A program made the position numbers and the translations under genes. DNA of 64,000 bases from contig NZ_SHNN01000001.1 in NCBI RefSeq assembly GCF_026262625.1, positions 310,001 through 374,000 of the forward strand. Reading direction: 5' to 3'. The stretch's first letter is position 1. Every line of letters begins with the position of its first letter. This document shows positions 28,248 through 36,687 of the stretch, piece after piece. The notes under the pieces are model-generated. The model saw nothing but the letters and a program-made list of their open reading frames with translations. It ran no database searches and had not been told where the DNA came from. This DNA comes from Candidatus Litorirhabdus singularis (lineage in GTDB: Bacteria; Pseudomonadota; Gammaproteobacteria; Pseudomonadales; Halieaceae).

Positions 28248-29480
28248 TCAGTTTTTATTCAGTGCAGTAATAGGGTCAAACCGCGAAGCCCGCCAGGCGG
28301 GCAGCAGGGTCGACAGCAGCCCCAGTACCAGCACCACCACAGAGGACAGCAACATATCGTTGATATGCAGCACCGGGTACAAGGTTGTCGCCATACCAGC
28401 CATTTCCGCCGCATCGGCAATGCCGGAAAGATCGATGCCCGATTGCAGAGGCAGAATAGAAAGCACTGCAAGACCGTTACCCAGCAACAAACCAATACTC
28501 AGTAGAATCAGACCTTCCAGCAGTATCTGCGAGAGGATAGTAGCTGGCCGCATGCCCAGCGCCAGCATCAGGCCAATTTCCCGAATCCGCTCGAACACTG
28601 CCATAACCATGGTATTAACCAAACCAAAAGACAACACCACAAAGATTATGACGGCCAGTATCACCACAAAGCCATCCTGTATATTGACGGCCATCTCCAG
28701 ATAGCCGTCGAGCTCACGCCAGTCCTTTACTTGATAGTCTGCTGTCAACGCCGCACGCAGCTCGGGTAGCCATGCGCCAAGGTCACGGTAACCGTTACCC
28801 ACTATCGCGATTTCTGACACTTCAGGGCCCATCTTCAACATTGCCTGCACCACCGCGCGACCGGCGTAAACGAAACGCTCCTCCTGCGCATCGGTGTCAG
28901 CTTCATAAACGCCGACAATCCGAAAGCCGCGCTCAGCCACTTCGTTGTCCGGGTCCTGCGACATCAGCACAACCCGCCGACCGGAGACTGTTTCCAACTT
29001 TTCTAACAAGCTCGCGCCAACCACCAGGCCCGTATCGTCAACCGATTCAAGAAAGCGCCCACTGAGCAGATCAGTGGAATCAAAACCCACCCCCAGTTCC
29101 TGCGCAGGATCCACACCTAACAGAATCACACCGCGATTATCCCGTTCGCTAGAAATAATCGCCGGCACCCGCACTCGGGCACTCCAGGCTTCGATGTCCG
29201 GATTTTCCAGCGCCTGCTGCGCCGCGGGGGAAAGTGCCGCAATGCTGTTAACCACACTGGGGTCATCCAGATAGTCACGGTGGTGCACCTGGGCATGTCC
29301 CGGCAGCATAGTAATGCCGGTGTCGACCATGCCATCGATCATGCCGCGCATCATGGCATTCATAAAAATCATTGCCCATACACCGATGACAATCGCCGCC
29401 AGAATAATCAGCGTGCGGCGATGATTGCGCCATAAATTACGCCAGGCCAAGGTAGTAATAGCGCTCAACGGCAAACTCAC
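28248..29480 (-). CDS. ABC transporter permease, FtsX/MacB type (second)
   Basis: A 410-residue inner-membrane protein. GTG 29480 overlaps the preceding stop by one base (TAGTG) and gives VSLPLSAITTLAWRNLWRN, matching the sister permease. One N-terminal helix (LIILAAIVIGVWAMIFMNA), a periplasmic MacB_PCD-like domain and three C-terminal helices (VVILAVIIFVVLSFGLVNTM onward) are seen. The RIREIGLMLALGMRP motif is the coupling helix typical of FtsX-type permeases. Confidence 0.9.
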   Translation of the reverse strand: MSLPLSAITTLAWRNLWRNHRRTLIILAAIVIGVWAMIFMNAMMRGMIDGMVDTGITMLPGHAQVHHRDYLDDPSVVNSIAALSPAAQQALENPDIEAWSARVRVPAIISSERDNRGVILLGVDPAQELGVGFDSTDLLSGRFLESVDDTGLVVGASLLEKLETVSGRRVVLMSQDPDNEVAERGFRIVGVYEADTDAQEERFVYAGRAVVQAMLKMGPEVSEIAIVGNGYRDLGAWLPELRAALTADYQVKDWRELDGYLEMAVNIQDGFVVILAVIIFVVLSFGLVNTMVMAVFERIREIGLMLALGMRPATILSQILLEGLILLSIGLLLGNGLAVLSILPLQSGIDLSGIADAAEMAGMATTLYPVLHINDMLLSSVVVLVLGLLSTLLPAWRASRFDPITALNKN

Positions 29481-30724
29481 TACACAGCCCTCATCGCTTC
29501 GATAGGGTGCATTCGCTGTAACTTGAGTGCCGGATAAATGGCCGCCAACATGCCCCCGATAAAGACAGTGCCCGGGCCCCAAAACAGACTCAACAGCGAG
29601 GCTTGAGGATACATATATTCATCCATATTGTACTTGGCCGCCGCTTCCGCCATGCCAGCAAACGTAAACCCGGTATGGGCAAACCAGGCCACCAGCAAGT
29701 AGCCAATAAAAATTCCGATAAACATCCCCAGCAGCGACATGATCAAGGTTTCCAGCAACACCAGACGTCCAAGTCGACCCGGCTTGATACCCAGCGCCAA
29801 CATAATCCCGAACTCACGGGTGCGCTCCAGTACCGACATTAGCTGGGTATTCATAACACTGAGCGAGACCACGATAATCAGGATGCCGTACATAAACCAG
29901 GCACTGACCATGTCTGACATGATGGCCTGACGCAGACCGGGCTGCAGGGCATCCCAGTCATGCACCGCCAATTGGAATTGCGCCAGCAACTGTTTTTTCG
30001 ACAGCAGAGTCTCTACCTGCGATTTTCGCGCTGGCACCTGATTCAAATCGGGGAACTCAAACACCAGAGCATGAGCCTGGTCCGGCATACTGAAAATTGA
30101 CTGAAATGTGCCCAGCGGGAGCTGGGCGATACTGCGATCGGCATCAGGCAAACCGGTATCCAGTATGCCCACCACCGTCGCCAACCCGGCGGCAAAAGAG
30201 CCGTCGGCGCCGCTCCCCAACAAAGTAATCTCATCGCCAAGCTGCACTTGCAGATTTCGCGCCAGTACCCGCCCCAGAACAATTTCTTCCGCATTGCTGT
30301 CACTGAGCCAGCGGCCCTCTCCCAATAAACCAGGCAAGCTGGACACCAGCGGCTCATAGGCCGGTTCAACCCCGATCAGCTGAATGCCAAAGGAACGCTC
30401 CTGGCTGGAGGCCAAGGCAAAGCCCTGAGCACGCTGCGTGATACTTTCAATACCCAACTGCTCGCGCAGCATAGCGGTTATCGCGCTGGACCCGGCTATG
30501 GTTTCGCGCATGCGCGGCTCATCCAGATAGCCCTCACGCTGCACCTGCATCTGTCCACTGAAAGCGCGCAGGCTGTTCTCGATCATGGTGTCGTACATAC
30601 CTAACTGCAATGAGATCAGAAACACCAACAGCACGTTGGTAAAGATCATCGCCGCTATCGTCAGCCAGGTGCGGCGCCCATTGCGCCACAGATTGCGCCA
30701 CGCCATGGTCAGTGTGACATTCAC
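29480..30724 (-). CDS. ABC transporter permease, FtsX/MacB type (first)
   Basis: A 414-residue inner-membrane protein with the same plan as the next permease: one N-terminal helix (TWLTIAAMIFTNVLLVFLIS), a large periplasmic domain and three C-terminal helices. The coupling motif is RTREFGIMLALGIKPGRLG. The shared AWRNLWRN-R-RRT start in both permeases shows an old duplication. GTG 30724 overlaps the LolA-like stop (GTGA), so translation is coupled. Together with the ATPase this makes a heterodimeric Lol/MacB-like exporter. Confidence 0.9.
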   Translation of the reverse strand: MNVTLTMAWRNLWRNGRRTWLTIAAMIFTNVLLVFLISLQLGMYDTMIENSLRAFSGQMQVQREGYLDEPRMRETIAGSSAITAMLREQLGIESITQRAQGFALASSQERSFGIQLIGVEPAYEPLVSSLPGLLGEGRWLSDSNAEEIVLGRVLARNLQVQLGDEITLLGSGADGSFAAGLATVVGILDTGLPDADRSIAQLPLGTFQSIFSMPDQAHALVFEFPDLNQVPARKSQVETLLSKKQLLAQFQLAVHDWDALQPGLRQAIMSDMVSAWFMYGILIIVVSLSVMNTQLMSVLERTREFGIMLALGIKPGRLGRLVLLETLIMSLLGMFIGIFIGYLLVAWFAHTGFTFAGMAEAAAKYNMDEYMYPQASLLSLFWGPGTVFIGGMLAAIYPALKLQRMHPIEAMRAV

Positions 30725-31476
30725 TGCCGCGGGTTTCGCAGGCTCGATAGGGTAAACAGGTTACCGGGCAAATCGATATCAAATTCAATGGCGCCGATAG
30801 TTACCTGGGTCCATTCATCCGGTGTCGCGGTTTCGCTCATGCGCATCACGGTGGCCACCGTACGACCGGAGATTGACTTTATTTCCAGAGTGTCCATGGC
30901 TTTCACCAATACGTCCGCCTGATCCCAGAATTCCTGGCGCAGCATCACGAAGTCGTCACGAATCACCACCACCTCCTTACCCCAGACCACAGCAGCATCT
31001 TCATGGGGGATGGCTTCGATAACATAAATGGCGTGTCCGTCCTGCTCCCGCGTCTCCACCAGTCGGTGCTCGTATTGTTCAAGCAGGTCCGTGGCCTTAT
31101 TGATGTCCTTATTGGAAAAGTCACTGCCCATCCAACTCTGATTCATCATTGATGAGGGAACTTTGATAATGCGATTGATGCGGGGCGTATAGCTCCACAT
31201 ATTATTGTCTTTCAACAGGGTACCATTGCCGGCATCTTTGGCTGGACCAGTAACTCGCATCAAGGAATTTTTTGAGCCTTCGGTCCAACCCACCATCGAC
31301 ATAGTGCGTTCCCAGTCGGGGCGGTGGATAGTCATGGTGTTTTCGACATAAGAGGTTGAACCGCGCCAATGGTCCATAGCGAGTCGGATCAGTTCTTTGG
31401 CGTCGGTTGCCTGCGCCGCTGCCCAAGACGATTGCAATAACAACACCAGCGCCAGAATGACGCGTTGGATGTTCAT
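30721..31476 (-). CDS. LolA-like outer-membrane lipoprotein-sorting protein
   Basis: A 251-residue periplasmic protein with signal peptide MNIQRVILALVLLLQSSWAA, cut near AAQA. The mature part (SYVENTMTIHRPDWERTMSM, SWMGSDFSNKDINKATDLLE) matches the PF17131 LolA-like group, a half-barrel that binds acyl chains. AGGAGG lies 9 bases before ATG 31476. Its start overlaps the stop of a 27-codon ORF (ATGA), and its end overlaps the first permease. The likely role is to carry a lipid or lipoprotein from the ABC complex to the outer membrane. Confidence 0.85.
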   Translation of the reverse strand: MNIQRVILALVLLLQSSWAAAQATDAKELIRLAMDHWRGSTSYVENTMTIHRPDWERTMSMVGWTEGSKNSLMRVTGPAKDAGNGTLLKDNNMWSYTPRINRIIKVPSSMMNQSWMGSDFSNKDINKATDLLEQYEHRLVETREQDGHAIYVIEAIPHEDAAVVWGKEVVVIRDDFVMLRQEFWDQADVLVKAMDTLEIKSISGRTVATVMRMSETATPDEWTQVTIGAIEFDIDLPGNLFTLSSLRNPRQ

Positions 31477-31556
31477 AGCCCATACCCTCCTGCGGCCTGC
31501 ATCAGCCAAAATGCTAACACCGCTTGCTTTGTCAGACCATCCTCGCGCTCAGCCAT
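31473..31556 (-). CDS. 27-residue leader ORF, translationally coupled
   Basis: ATG 31556 has a strong RBS (AGGAG, 6 bases before). The ORF codes MAEREDGLTKQAVLAFWLMQ and then AAGGYGL, and its TGA overlaps the ATG of the LolA-like gene (ATGA). A charged N-terminus is followed by a hydrophobic half, so it could be a small membrane peptide or a leader that couples or attenuates operon translation. No homologue is known to me. The RBS, frame and overlap are seen in the sequence; the function is not. Confidence 0.55.
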   Translation of the reverse strand: MAEREDGLTKQAVLAFWLMQAAGGYGL

Positions 31557-31573
31557 TATTTTCTCCTGCTTTT

Positions 31574-31589
31574 TGTGACTCCCGTCACA
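31574..31589. promoter_or_regulatory. CRP-like palindrome upstream of the ABC operon
   Basis: TGTGA-CTCCCG-TCACA is a perfect inverted repeat identical to the CRP/Vfr half-site pair with N6 spacing. It lies 18 bases upstream of the leader ORF. On the - strand a TATACT -10-like element precedes it, so it would overlap the start site and could repress. On the + strand TATAAA follows it. Confidence 0.55.
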
Positions 31590-31602
31590 GTATAAAAATG
31601 TC

Positions 31603-31712
31603 TCCTATACAAGCCGGCGCAGCTGCACTAAAACTTAACTATGCATTGGGTGTGCAGGCGTGCTTTGACAGCCGCCATCTTTGGCCCGGGCCCCCCGCCC
31701 GGGCCTTTTTTT
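31603..31712 (+). ncRNA. Candidate small RNA between two - strand operons
   Basis: No + strand gene ends here, yet a textbook + strand terminator closes the stretch at 31683-31712. Upstream lie TATAAA (31591-31596) and the CRP-like site. A transcript of about 110 bases would start near 31603. The start is a guess from the -10-like box, and no coding frame looks real. Confidence 0.25.
31683..31712 (+). terminator. Rho-independent terminator reading on the + strand
   Basis: GGCCCGGG and CCCGGGCC form an 8-base stem around a 7-base loop, followed by seven T (31706-31712). On the - strand no T-run follows, so it does not fit as the tamB terminator. It either ends a small + strand RNA or blocks antisense transcription into tamB. 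Confidence 0.8.
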
Positions 31713-31717
31713 GAACG

Positions 31718-34700
31718 CTACTCGGCAGAGTCAGTTTCCAAAGGCGGCGCTGTAATATCATCATTTTGGCGGCGACGGATATACCACAGTAAATTCAACG
31801 CGCTGCTGGTGCTTTGATAACCCTCGATATAGAAACGTTCGGTCATACGGTAACGAGCACTGAACGCAGTGCCGGGCTCAAACATGCTGTAACCATACTT
31901 CAGATAGAGGTTGGGGCCAAAATAGCCACTGACCTGCGCCTCCTGACCCCGCTCACCCATTTCAGTCCCCACAGCAAAGCCCTGAATACCAAACTGCTCT
32001 GCGGCTTTACCCAGCTGCTGATTGGCACCCGCCAGACCCATAGCGACGGCCGCCTGTGTCGCTGCGCCATCGGTCGATGTGCCATCGGAATCCATGCGTC
32101 TACCCGTGATGAGGTAATGCATACGCTCTTGCTCTGACATTGCCTCCGAGCTGAACAATTGTACTCTGGGGTCTGCCAGCGGGCCGTCGACCAACACACC
32201 GACTATCGCATCGCCGGCGCTCTGGTGACGTTGGGCGCGCAAGCGCAGGTACGGCTCATCCAATGGACCGCTGAATTCCAGGCGACCCTCGTCTACCAAC
32301 AAGTCTTGGCCGTAAGCGCGCCAGTGACCATCTGCGACTCTAATACTGCCTCTGGCTGACAGCGCACCACCCGCCGCTTTTTCCAACAAAGCCGAGCCGA
32401 ACAGACGTCCTATCAACCCATACCCTTTAAAGCGCACCTCATCACCCAGACTCACTGTAATAGCAGCAGAGAATGGTGCCCCTGAGTCCTCACGTAGTTG
32501 CTCACCCACTATTTGCGTGTCCGCAGATACATTCACAACCTGCGGGCCACCACTGATATGGGATAAATCAACCAGCCCGCTGGGAATGAAAATATCGCCC
32601 TCCAGATGAGTGCGCTGTGCAGAGGCCGATAGCGTCAAGTCTGGCACCAGCTGCAGGGTCACGCCCGGCAGTGGTGCTATGCTCAGAGATTCTGCCACCA
32701 GACGCAACTGTGCCTGCCAATCGTCAGTGCGCCAGTCAATAGATCCACTGAGTTGCGCCGGCCCGCCCTCGGCAGCAACCTGCCCTTGCAGCTGAGCCTG
32801 TTGACCCTGTAAATCCAGCTGCAGCAGTGAGGTGGCAAACAAGCCGGTCTGGCCGATAATGCCCAAACGGGCATCAATAACACGGGCCGCGCCTGTCACC
32901 CAAAGCCCCTCATCTCGACGACTGGCGCGCACCTCAAGGTTCAGTGTCCCGGCCAGTTGCCCTAACTCAGGATACAATTGCAGCAGGGGTGCCATATCTA
33001 TCGCTTCACCGCGTACGGTCAGTGCGCCGCGCTCCACCAACTCGACGCTGCCCTCCAACTCGCCAAAGTCAGCAACCCGTGCTTGCCAGTTAAGCGTCTG
33101 CGTGGACGCGCTACTGCCCGCCAGTTGCAGACGCACATCCGCATTACCGGACAAACTGGCGGTACCGGGTATGACACTGTCAAACCATGTCAACGGCAGC
33201 TTGCCCAGCGCCACTTGCAACTCCGAACGGTCGCCGGCAGAAAAGGTAAAAGCCTCGGTCAAACACAGCCTGAGGTCTGGAGCAGACTGTTCCTGAAAGC
33301 AAACCGGCGGCACGGTCAATCGCCCCTTGTGCCACTGCAGCATACTGGTGGGAGCCTGCTGCAAATGCCATGCCGAAGCCACCGACCAGTTGCTTGCGGG
33401 CAGAATTGTCCTCGCCCGCACACAGCGAAGGTCCAGGGGTTCATCAAACGAGTCCCATTGCAGCTCACACTGCAGTTCCAACTCAGCGCCGGCTAGCTCC
33501 CCTATCGCCACATCATGTGCATTCGCTCTGAGCGTCAAGCTATAGCCCGAGCCAGCCACTTCCAGCGAACCCTGCGCATTGGCCTTACCCACCAACGGTA
33601 AATACCCAGACAGATCAGGCGCAGACAGCAACCATTCCAATCCGCCATCTGTGGGACTGCCTTGTAGCGAGAGAGTAGTTGAAGCCTGCGCCGCCGAGTG
33701 GAGTGGTGAGCCACTGCTTGGCGTGTGCGTAATCTCTACACGCTGTAAACGGAGCGCTTGATTGTCGCCCCAAAGCACCTCTCCGCTCACCTGCAACGGA
33801 TATTGCTGTATCTGTAGCTCGCCGCGTTCAAGCCAAATATGGCCATCACGCAAGCGCGCCAAGGCCATCACCGGCACATCTCCGAGCGCACTTTCAGATA
33901 CCACACCTTCCAGCTCCAGAGTCAGCGATTCAGTATCTCCACTGACATCCGCAGTCAGCGACTGCACCGCCAGTGTGTTGTCACCCACGGTGTAACTGAA
34001 GGGCTGCTGCGCTTCGATCCGGGCTTGCAGCGGCAAGCCGGAGGCCAACGCGGCCACTGTTCCGTTCACATGCAACGGCAAGCCTTCTACTTCATTGGTC
34101 TCAAAACCCAGCTCTCGCACCGTTCCCGACAGCTGCACGCGCAGTGGTTGCTGCAAAGCCTGTAGGGCTGCAGTCAGGCTCACTGCCAACGGATAGTCCT
34201 GAGTAAATCGCACGTCGCCCTGCGCCTGCAACTGGTTACCCTGCAGCTCTAACTGTAATTTTTGGAACTCTAATTGATTCTGACGCAGGTGCACATTGCG
34301 CCCGCTGATCGCTTCCAGCAACAACGTCTCACCCACAGCCCCAGGCACCACCAGCTGTCCGAGTTCGAACATGCTGACCGTTACCGCTAGCGGACTACTA
34401 AACACCGGTAAATCCAATGCTTTAAAGCTGGGCTCCGCTTTGTTGACTACCTCAATGCGGCCTACTTTCAGCGAGGTCAGACAAACCCTCGTTGCCAATA
34501 AACAGGCCGGTCGCCAGGACAGCGTCACATCCGTGGCCTGCACTGCCCAATCGTCCTCGCGCCACGCTACCTGACTGAGCTGCAACCCACTCGCGAGGCT
34601 GCCCGATGTTATGTCCAACTGCAATTGCGGCAACCACCGATTCGCCTGATCCGCGAGCCAACGGCTACCGCTCTCACTGCCACCCAACCACCACGCCGTC

Positions 34701-34798
34701 CCTACCAGAATCAGTCCGGGTACAAGCACCATCAAAGCCAAAAATAGCAGGGCCCTCCAAAAGGCAGACTTTTTGGGAATGGGTGTAGCAGCACTCAT
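31718..34798 (-). CDS. tamB: Translocation and assembly module protein TamB
   Basis: A 1026-residue AsmA-like protein, shorter than E. coli TamB (1259). One N-terminal inner-membrane helix (LLFLALMVLVPGLILVGTAW) is followed by a long periplasmic beta-taco of repeated hydrophobic strands. The C-terminal DUF490 domain (VDGPLADPRVQLFSSEAMSE, then YLKYGYSMFEPGTAFSARYR) contacts TamA. It is thought to carry phospholipid to the outer membrane and assist autotransporter assembly. It overlaps tamA by 4 bases (ATGA). Confidence 0.94.
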   Translation of the reverse strand: MSAATPIPKKSAFWRALLFLALMVLVPGLILVGTAWWLGGSESGSRWLADQANRWLPQLQLDITSGSLASGLQLSQVAWREDDWAVQATDVTLSWRPACLLATRVCLTSLKVGRIEVVNKAEPSFKALDLPVFSSPLAVTVSMFELGQLVVPGAVGETLLLEAISGRNVHLRQNQLEFQKLQLELQGNQLQAQGDVRFTQDYPLAVSLTAALQALQQPLRVQLSGTVRELGFETNEVEGLPLHVNGTVAALASGLPLQARIEAQQPFSYTVGDNTLAVQSLTADVSGDTESLTLELEGVVSESALGDVPVMALARLRDGHIWLERGELQIQQYPLQVSGEVLWGDNQALRLQRVEITHTPSSGSPLHSAAQASTTLSLQGSPTDGGLEWLLSAPDLSGYLPLVGKANAQGSLEVAGSGYSLTLRANAHDVAIGELAGAELELQCELQWDSFDEPLDLRCVRARTILPASNWSVASAWHLQQAPTSMLQWHKGRLTVPPVCFQEQSAPDLRLCLTEAFTFSAGDRSELQVALGKLPLTWFDSVIPGTASLSGNADVRLQLAGSSASTQTLNWQARVADFGELEGSVELVERGALTVRGEAIDMAPLLQLYPELGQLAGTLNLEVRASRRDEGLWVTGAARVIDARLGIIGQTGLFATSLLQLDLQGQQAQLQGQVAAEGGPAQLSGSIDWRTDDWQAQLRLVAESLSIAPLPGVTLQLVPDLTLSASAQRTHLEGDIFIPSGLVDLSHISGGPQVVNVSADTQIVGEQLREDSGAPFSAAITVSLGDEVRFKGYGLIGRLFGSALLEKAAGGALSARGSIRVADGHWRAYGQDLLVDEGRLEFSGPLDEPYLRLRAQRHQSAGDAIVGVLVDGPLADPRVQLFSSEAMSEQERMHYLITGRRMDSDGTSTDGAATQAAVAMGLAGANQQLGKAAEQFGIQGFAVGTEMGERGQEAQVSGYFGPNLYLKYGYSMFEPGTAFSARYRMTERFYIEGYQSTSSALNLLWYIRRRQNDDITAPPLETDSAE

Positions 34799-36501
34799 AT
34801 CAAAGGGCCAAGATAGAAATGCAACTGGAAACCATCATATTCAGGATCATCCACCGGCACGGCGATATCAATTCCCACGGCGCCAACCGGTGTTTTCCAG
34901 CGCACGCCCAGCCCGGCACCCGTGCGCAAAGGTTCGTCATCGTAGATAAACGCCTTGCCGCTATCGACAAAACCGACGATAGCCCAGTTGGGTTTGAAAT
35001 CGTATTGGTATTCTAGCGTCGAAGTTATCAGCTTATCAGCACCGGTCAGCGCTCCCTGCGGATCACGCGGTGAAATACTCTCAAACGAGAAGCCACGGAT
35101 ACTGCCCTGACCGCCGGCAAAAAAACGTTTGGAGGCCGGCACCTGGCTCAGCTCTGCGGCAAATATTTTGCCTACCTCGGCGCGACCCAGCAGCGAATGA
35201 CGCTTCGATAAACGATAGAGATAGGCGCCGTTAACTGAACCGCGCAAGAAGTCGGTGTCTGACCCCAACGCCTCCGCGCTACCCAGCAAATTGATACCGT
35301 AGCGGTAACCATTGCCTTCGTCAGCAGGCAGTACTAACCGGGTCCAGGTTGCCAGGGGCAAGATATAGGTCGTGCTTTTTTCCGATGCACTACCTTGCTC
35401 ATAGACCTCGTATTCAAGGTTTACACCCAGAGAGCGCTTGCTGGTGCGCAGATCATGCTGCCAGATGACACCGGTCTTGGTAAGACTACTGAGGGTGTCT
35501 TCATTGTCCTTACGCTGCCAGGCGACAACCCATTCCAAATACTCTTCGCGGGGATGGTCCCAGGGAATAGTGTAACGGGTACTGATATTCTGCACCGGCT
35601 TGGAGAGCTTGGAGTTTAACGACAAACCGTGCCCACGGCCGTTAACAATAGGCTTATCCCAGTTAAAAACCACCTGCGTACCAGTGTCCGTTGCCACCCC
35701 CAGACCAATGGTATAGCGGTCCTTAGGCTCATCCTGCAAATAAGCCCGCAACAGCATAGTGCGACTATCAATATCGGAGGCAACGCGCACATCGGCACTG
35801 ACAAAGTACCCGGTGTCCAACAGCTGGTATTGCAGGTCCCGCAGCATATTGGGCTGATACCAACCGCCCGCCTCCATATTGAGAAGCTTGTAGATGACAT
35901 CATGGTCTATACGAGTACCGACAAACTCAACCCCGCCTAGCCGGAAACGATCCCCTGTATCAGCGCTCAGTTCGACCTGAGCGGTGCCAGCATTCGGATC
36001 CACCAGTAATACCTGCCGGGTCAACTCAGCCAGCGGGTAACCCTGCTGCTGCGCAGTTCTGACCAACTGTTCCTTGTATGCCTCATAGACGCCATGATTT
36101 AGCGCGGTCACATCTAAAAACGGATGTTCCGTCAACAGCTTCAAAATCACCGGGTCCTCAGCGCCCTCGCCTGTCAATTGCAGTCGTGGCGCAGCCCAGT
36201 ACAACGGCTCCCCCGCTTGCACCACTACCCTCAACGTGCCTTCGTGCACCTGCAAGTCATGGGTAGAATGGTAGTAGCCAAGCGCTTGCGCTGCATCCTC
36301 TACCATCTTGCGAATGCGCACCCGGTAATGGCCGCCAGCCAGATCTGTCGCGGTGATACCTGCCAGAGTAGCGCTGATATTCTCAGCCAGGGCCTGCGGA
36401 GCGCCCTCCACTGCCACCCGAGCAGGCTCGGCGGCTACAAGCTGTGCCGACAGCGCGCTGACAAAGGCAAGCAGAAAACCTAGTTGTCGGACATTAGTCA
36501 G
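34795..36501 (-). CDS. tamA: Translocation and assembly module protein TamA, non-AUG start likely
   Basis: An Omp85-family outer-membrane barrel with N-terminal POTRA domains. The C-terminal barrel has the lid-lock region RFFAGGQGSIRGFSFESI and the terminal GAVGIDIAVPVDDPEYDGF. The first conventional start, GTG 36417, would begin inside the mature protein. Upstream in the same frame lies a good signal peptide (TNVRQLGFLLAFVSALSAQ then LVAAEPARV) with no ATG, GTG or TTG before an in-frame stop at about base 36552. I therefore give CTG 36501, with GGAG 12 bases upstream; this makes 568 residues against 577 in E. coli. The start codon is inferred. The alternative is a real loss of the start, or a sequence error. 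Confidence 0.85.
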   Translation of the reverse strand: MTNVRQLGFLLAFVSALSAQLVAAEPARVAVEGAPQALAENISATLAGITATDLAGGHYRVRIRKMVEDAAQALGYYHSTHDLQVHEGTLRVVVQAGEPLYWAAPRLQLTGEGAEDPVILKLLTEHPFLDVTALNHGVYEAYKEQLVRTAQQQGYPLAELTRQVLLVDPNAGTAQVELSADTGDRFRLGGVEFVGTRIDHDVIYKLLNMEAGGWYQPNMLRDLQYQLLDTGYFVSADVRVASDIDSRTMLLRAYLQDEPKDRYTIGLGVATDTGTQVVFNWDKPIVNGRGHGLSLNSKLSKPVQNISTRYTIPWDHPREEYLEWVVAWQRKDNEDTLSSLTKTGVIWQHDLRTSKRSLGVNLEYEVYEQGSASEKSTTYILPLATWTRLVLPADEGNGYRYGINLLGSAEALGSDTDFLRGSVNGAYLYRLSKRHSLLGRAEVGKIFAAELSQVPASKRFFAGGQGSIRGFSFESISPRDPQGALTGADKLITSTLEYQYDFKPNWAIVGFVDSGKAFIYDDEPLRTGAGLGVRWKTPVGAVGIDIAVPVDDPEYDGFQLHFYLGPLI

Positions 36502-36687
36502 GATGTGTTGTGTCTCCGCGTCAAACCAGGGACGGTCCCGGGCAACACTAGTTTAACTGATGACCCACAATGAAGGCAGGCAATAAACACCCATTGCCGC
36601 TACAATCAAAACAGGCACTTGAACGGAATTGTGTGCCATGTAAAGGATCCGACCTGGCAGTTTCCCAGCGGCGCAGAGCACCAGAAA

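Noticed and set aside
27883-28704. 273-codon + strand frame opposite the ABC ATPase and permease
   Set aside because: Antisense to strong motifs (Walker A, signature, FtsX) and spans two genes.
31397-31714. 105-codon + strand frame across the LolA-like start and the terminator
   Set aside because: It runs through the terminator stem, has no RBS and no domain; a non-coding explanation fits better.
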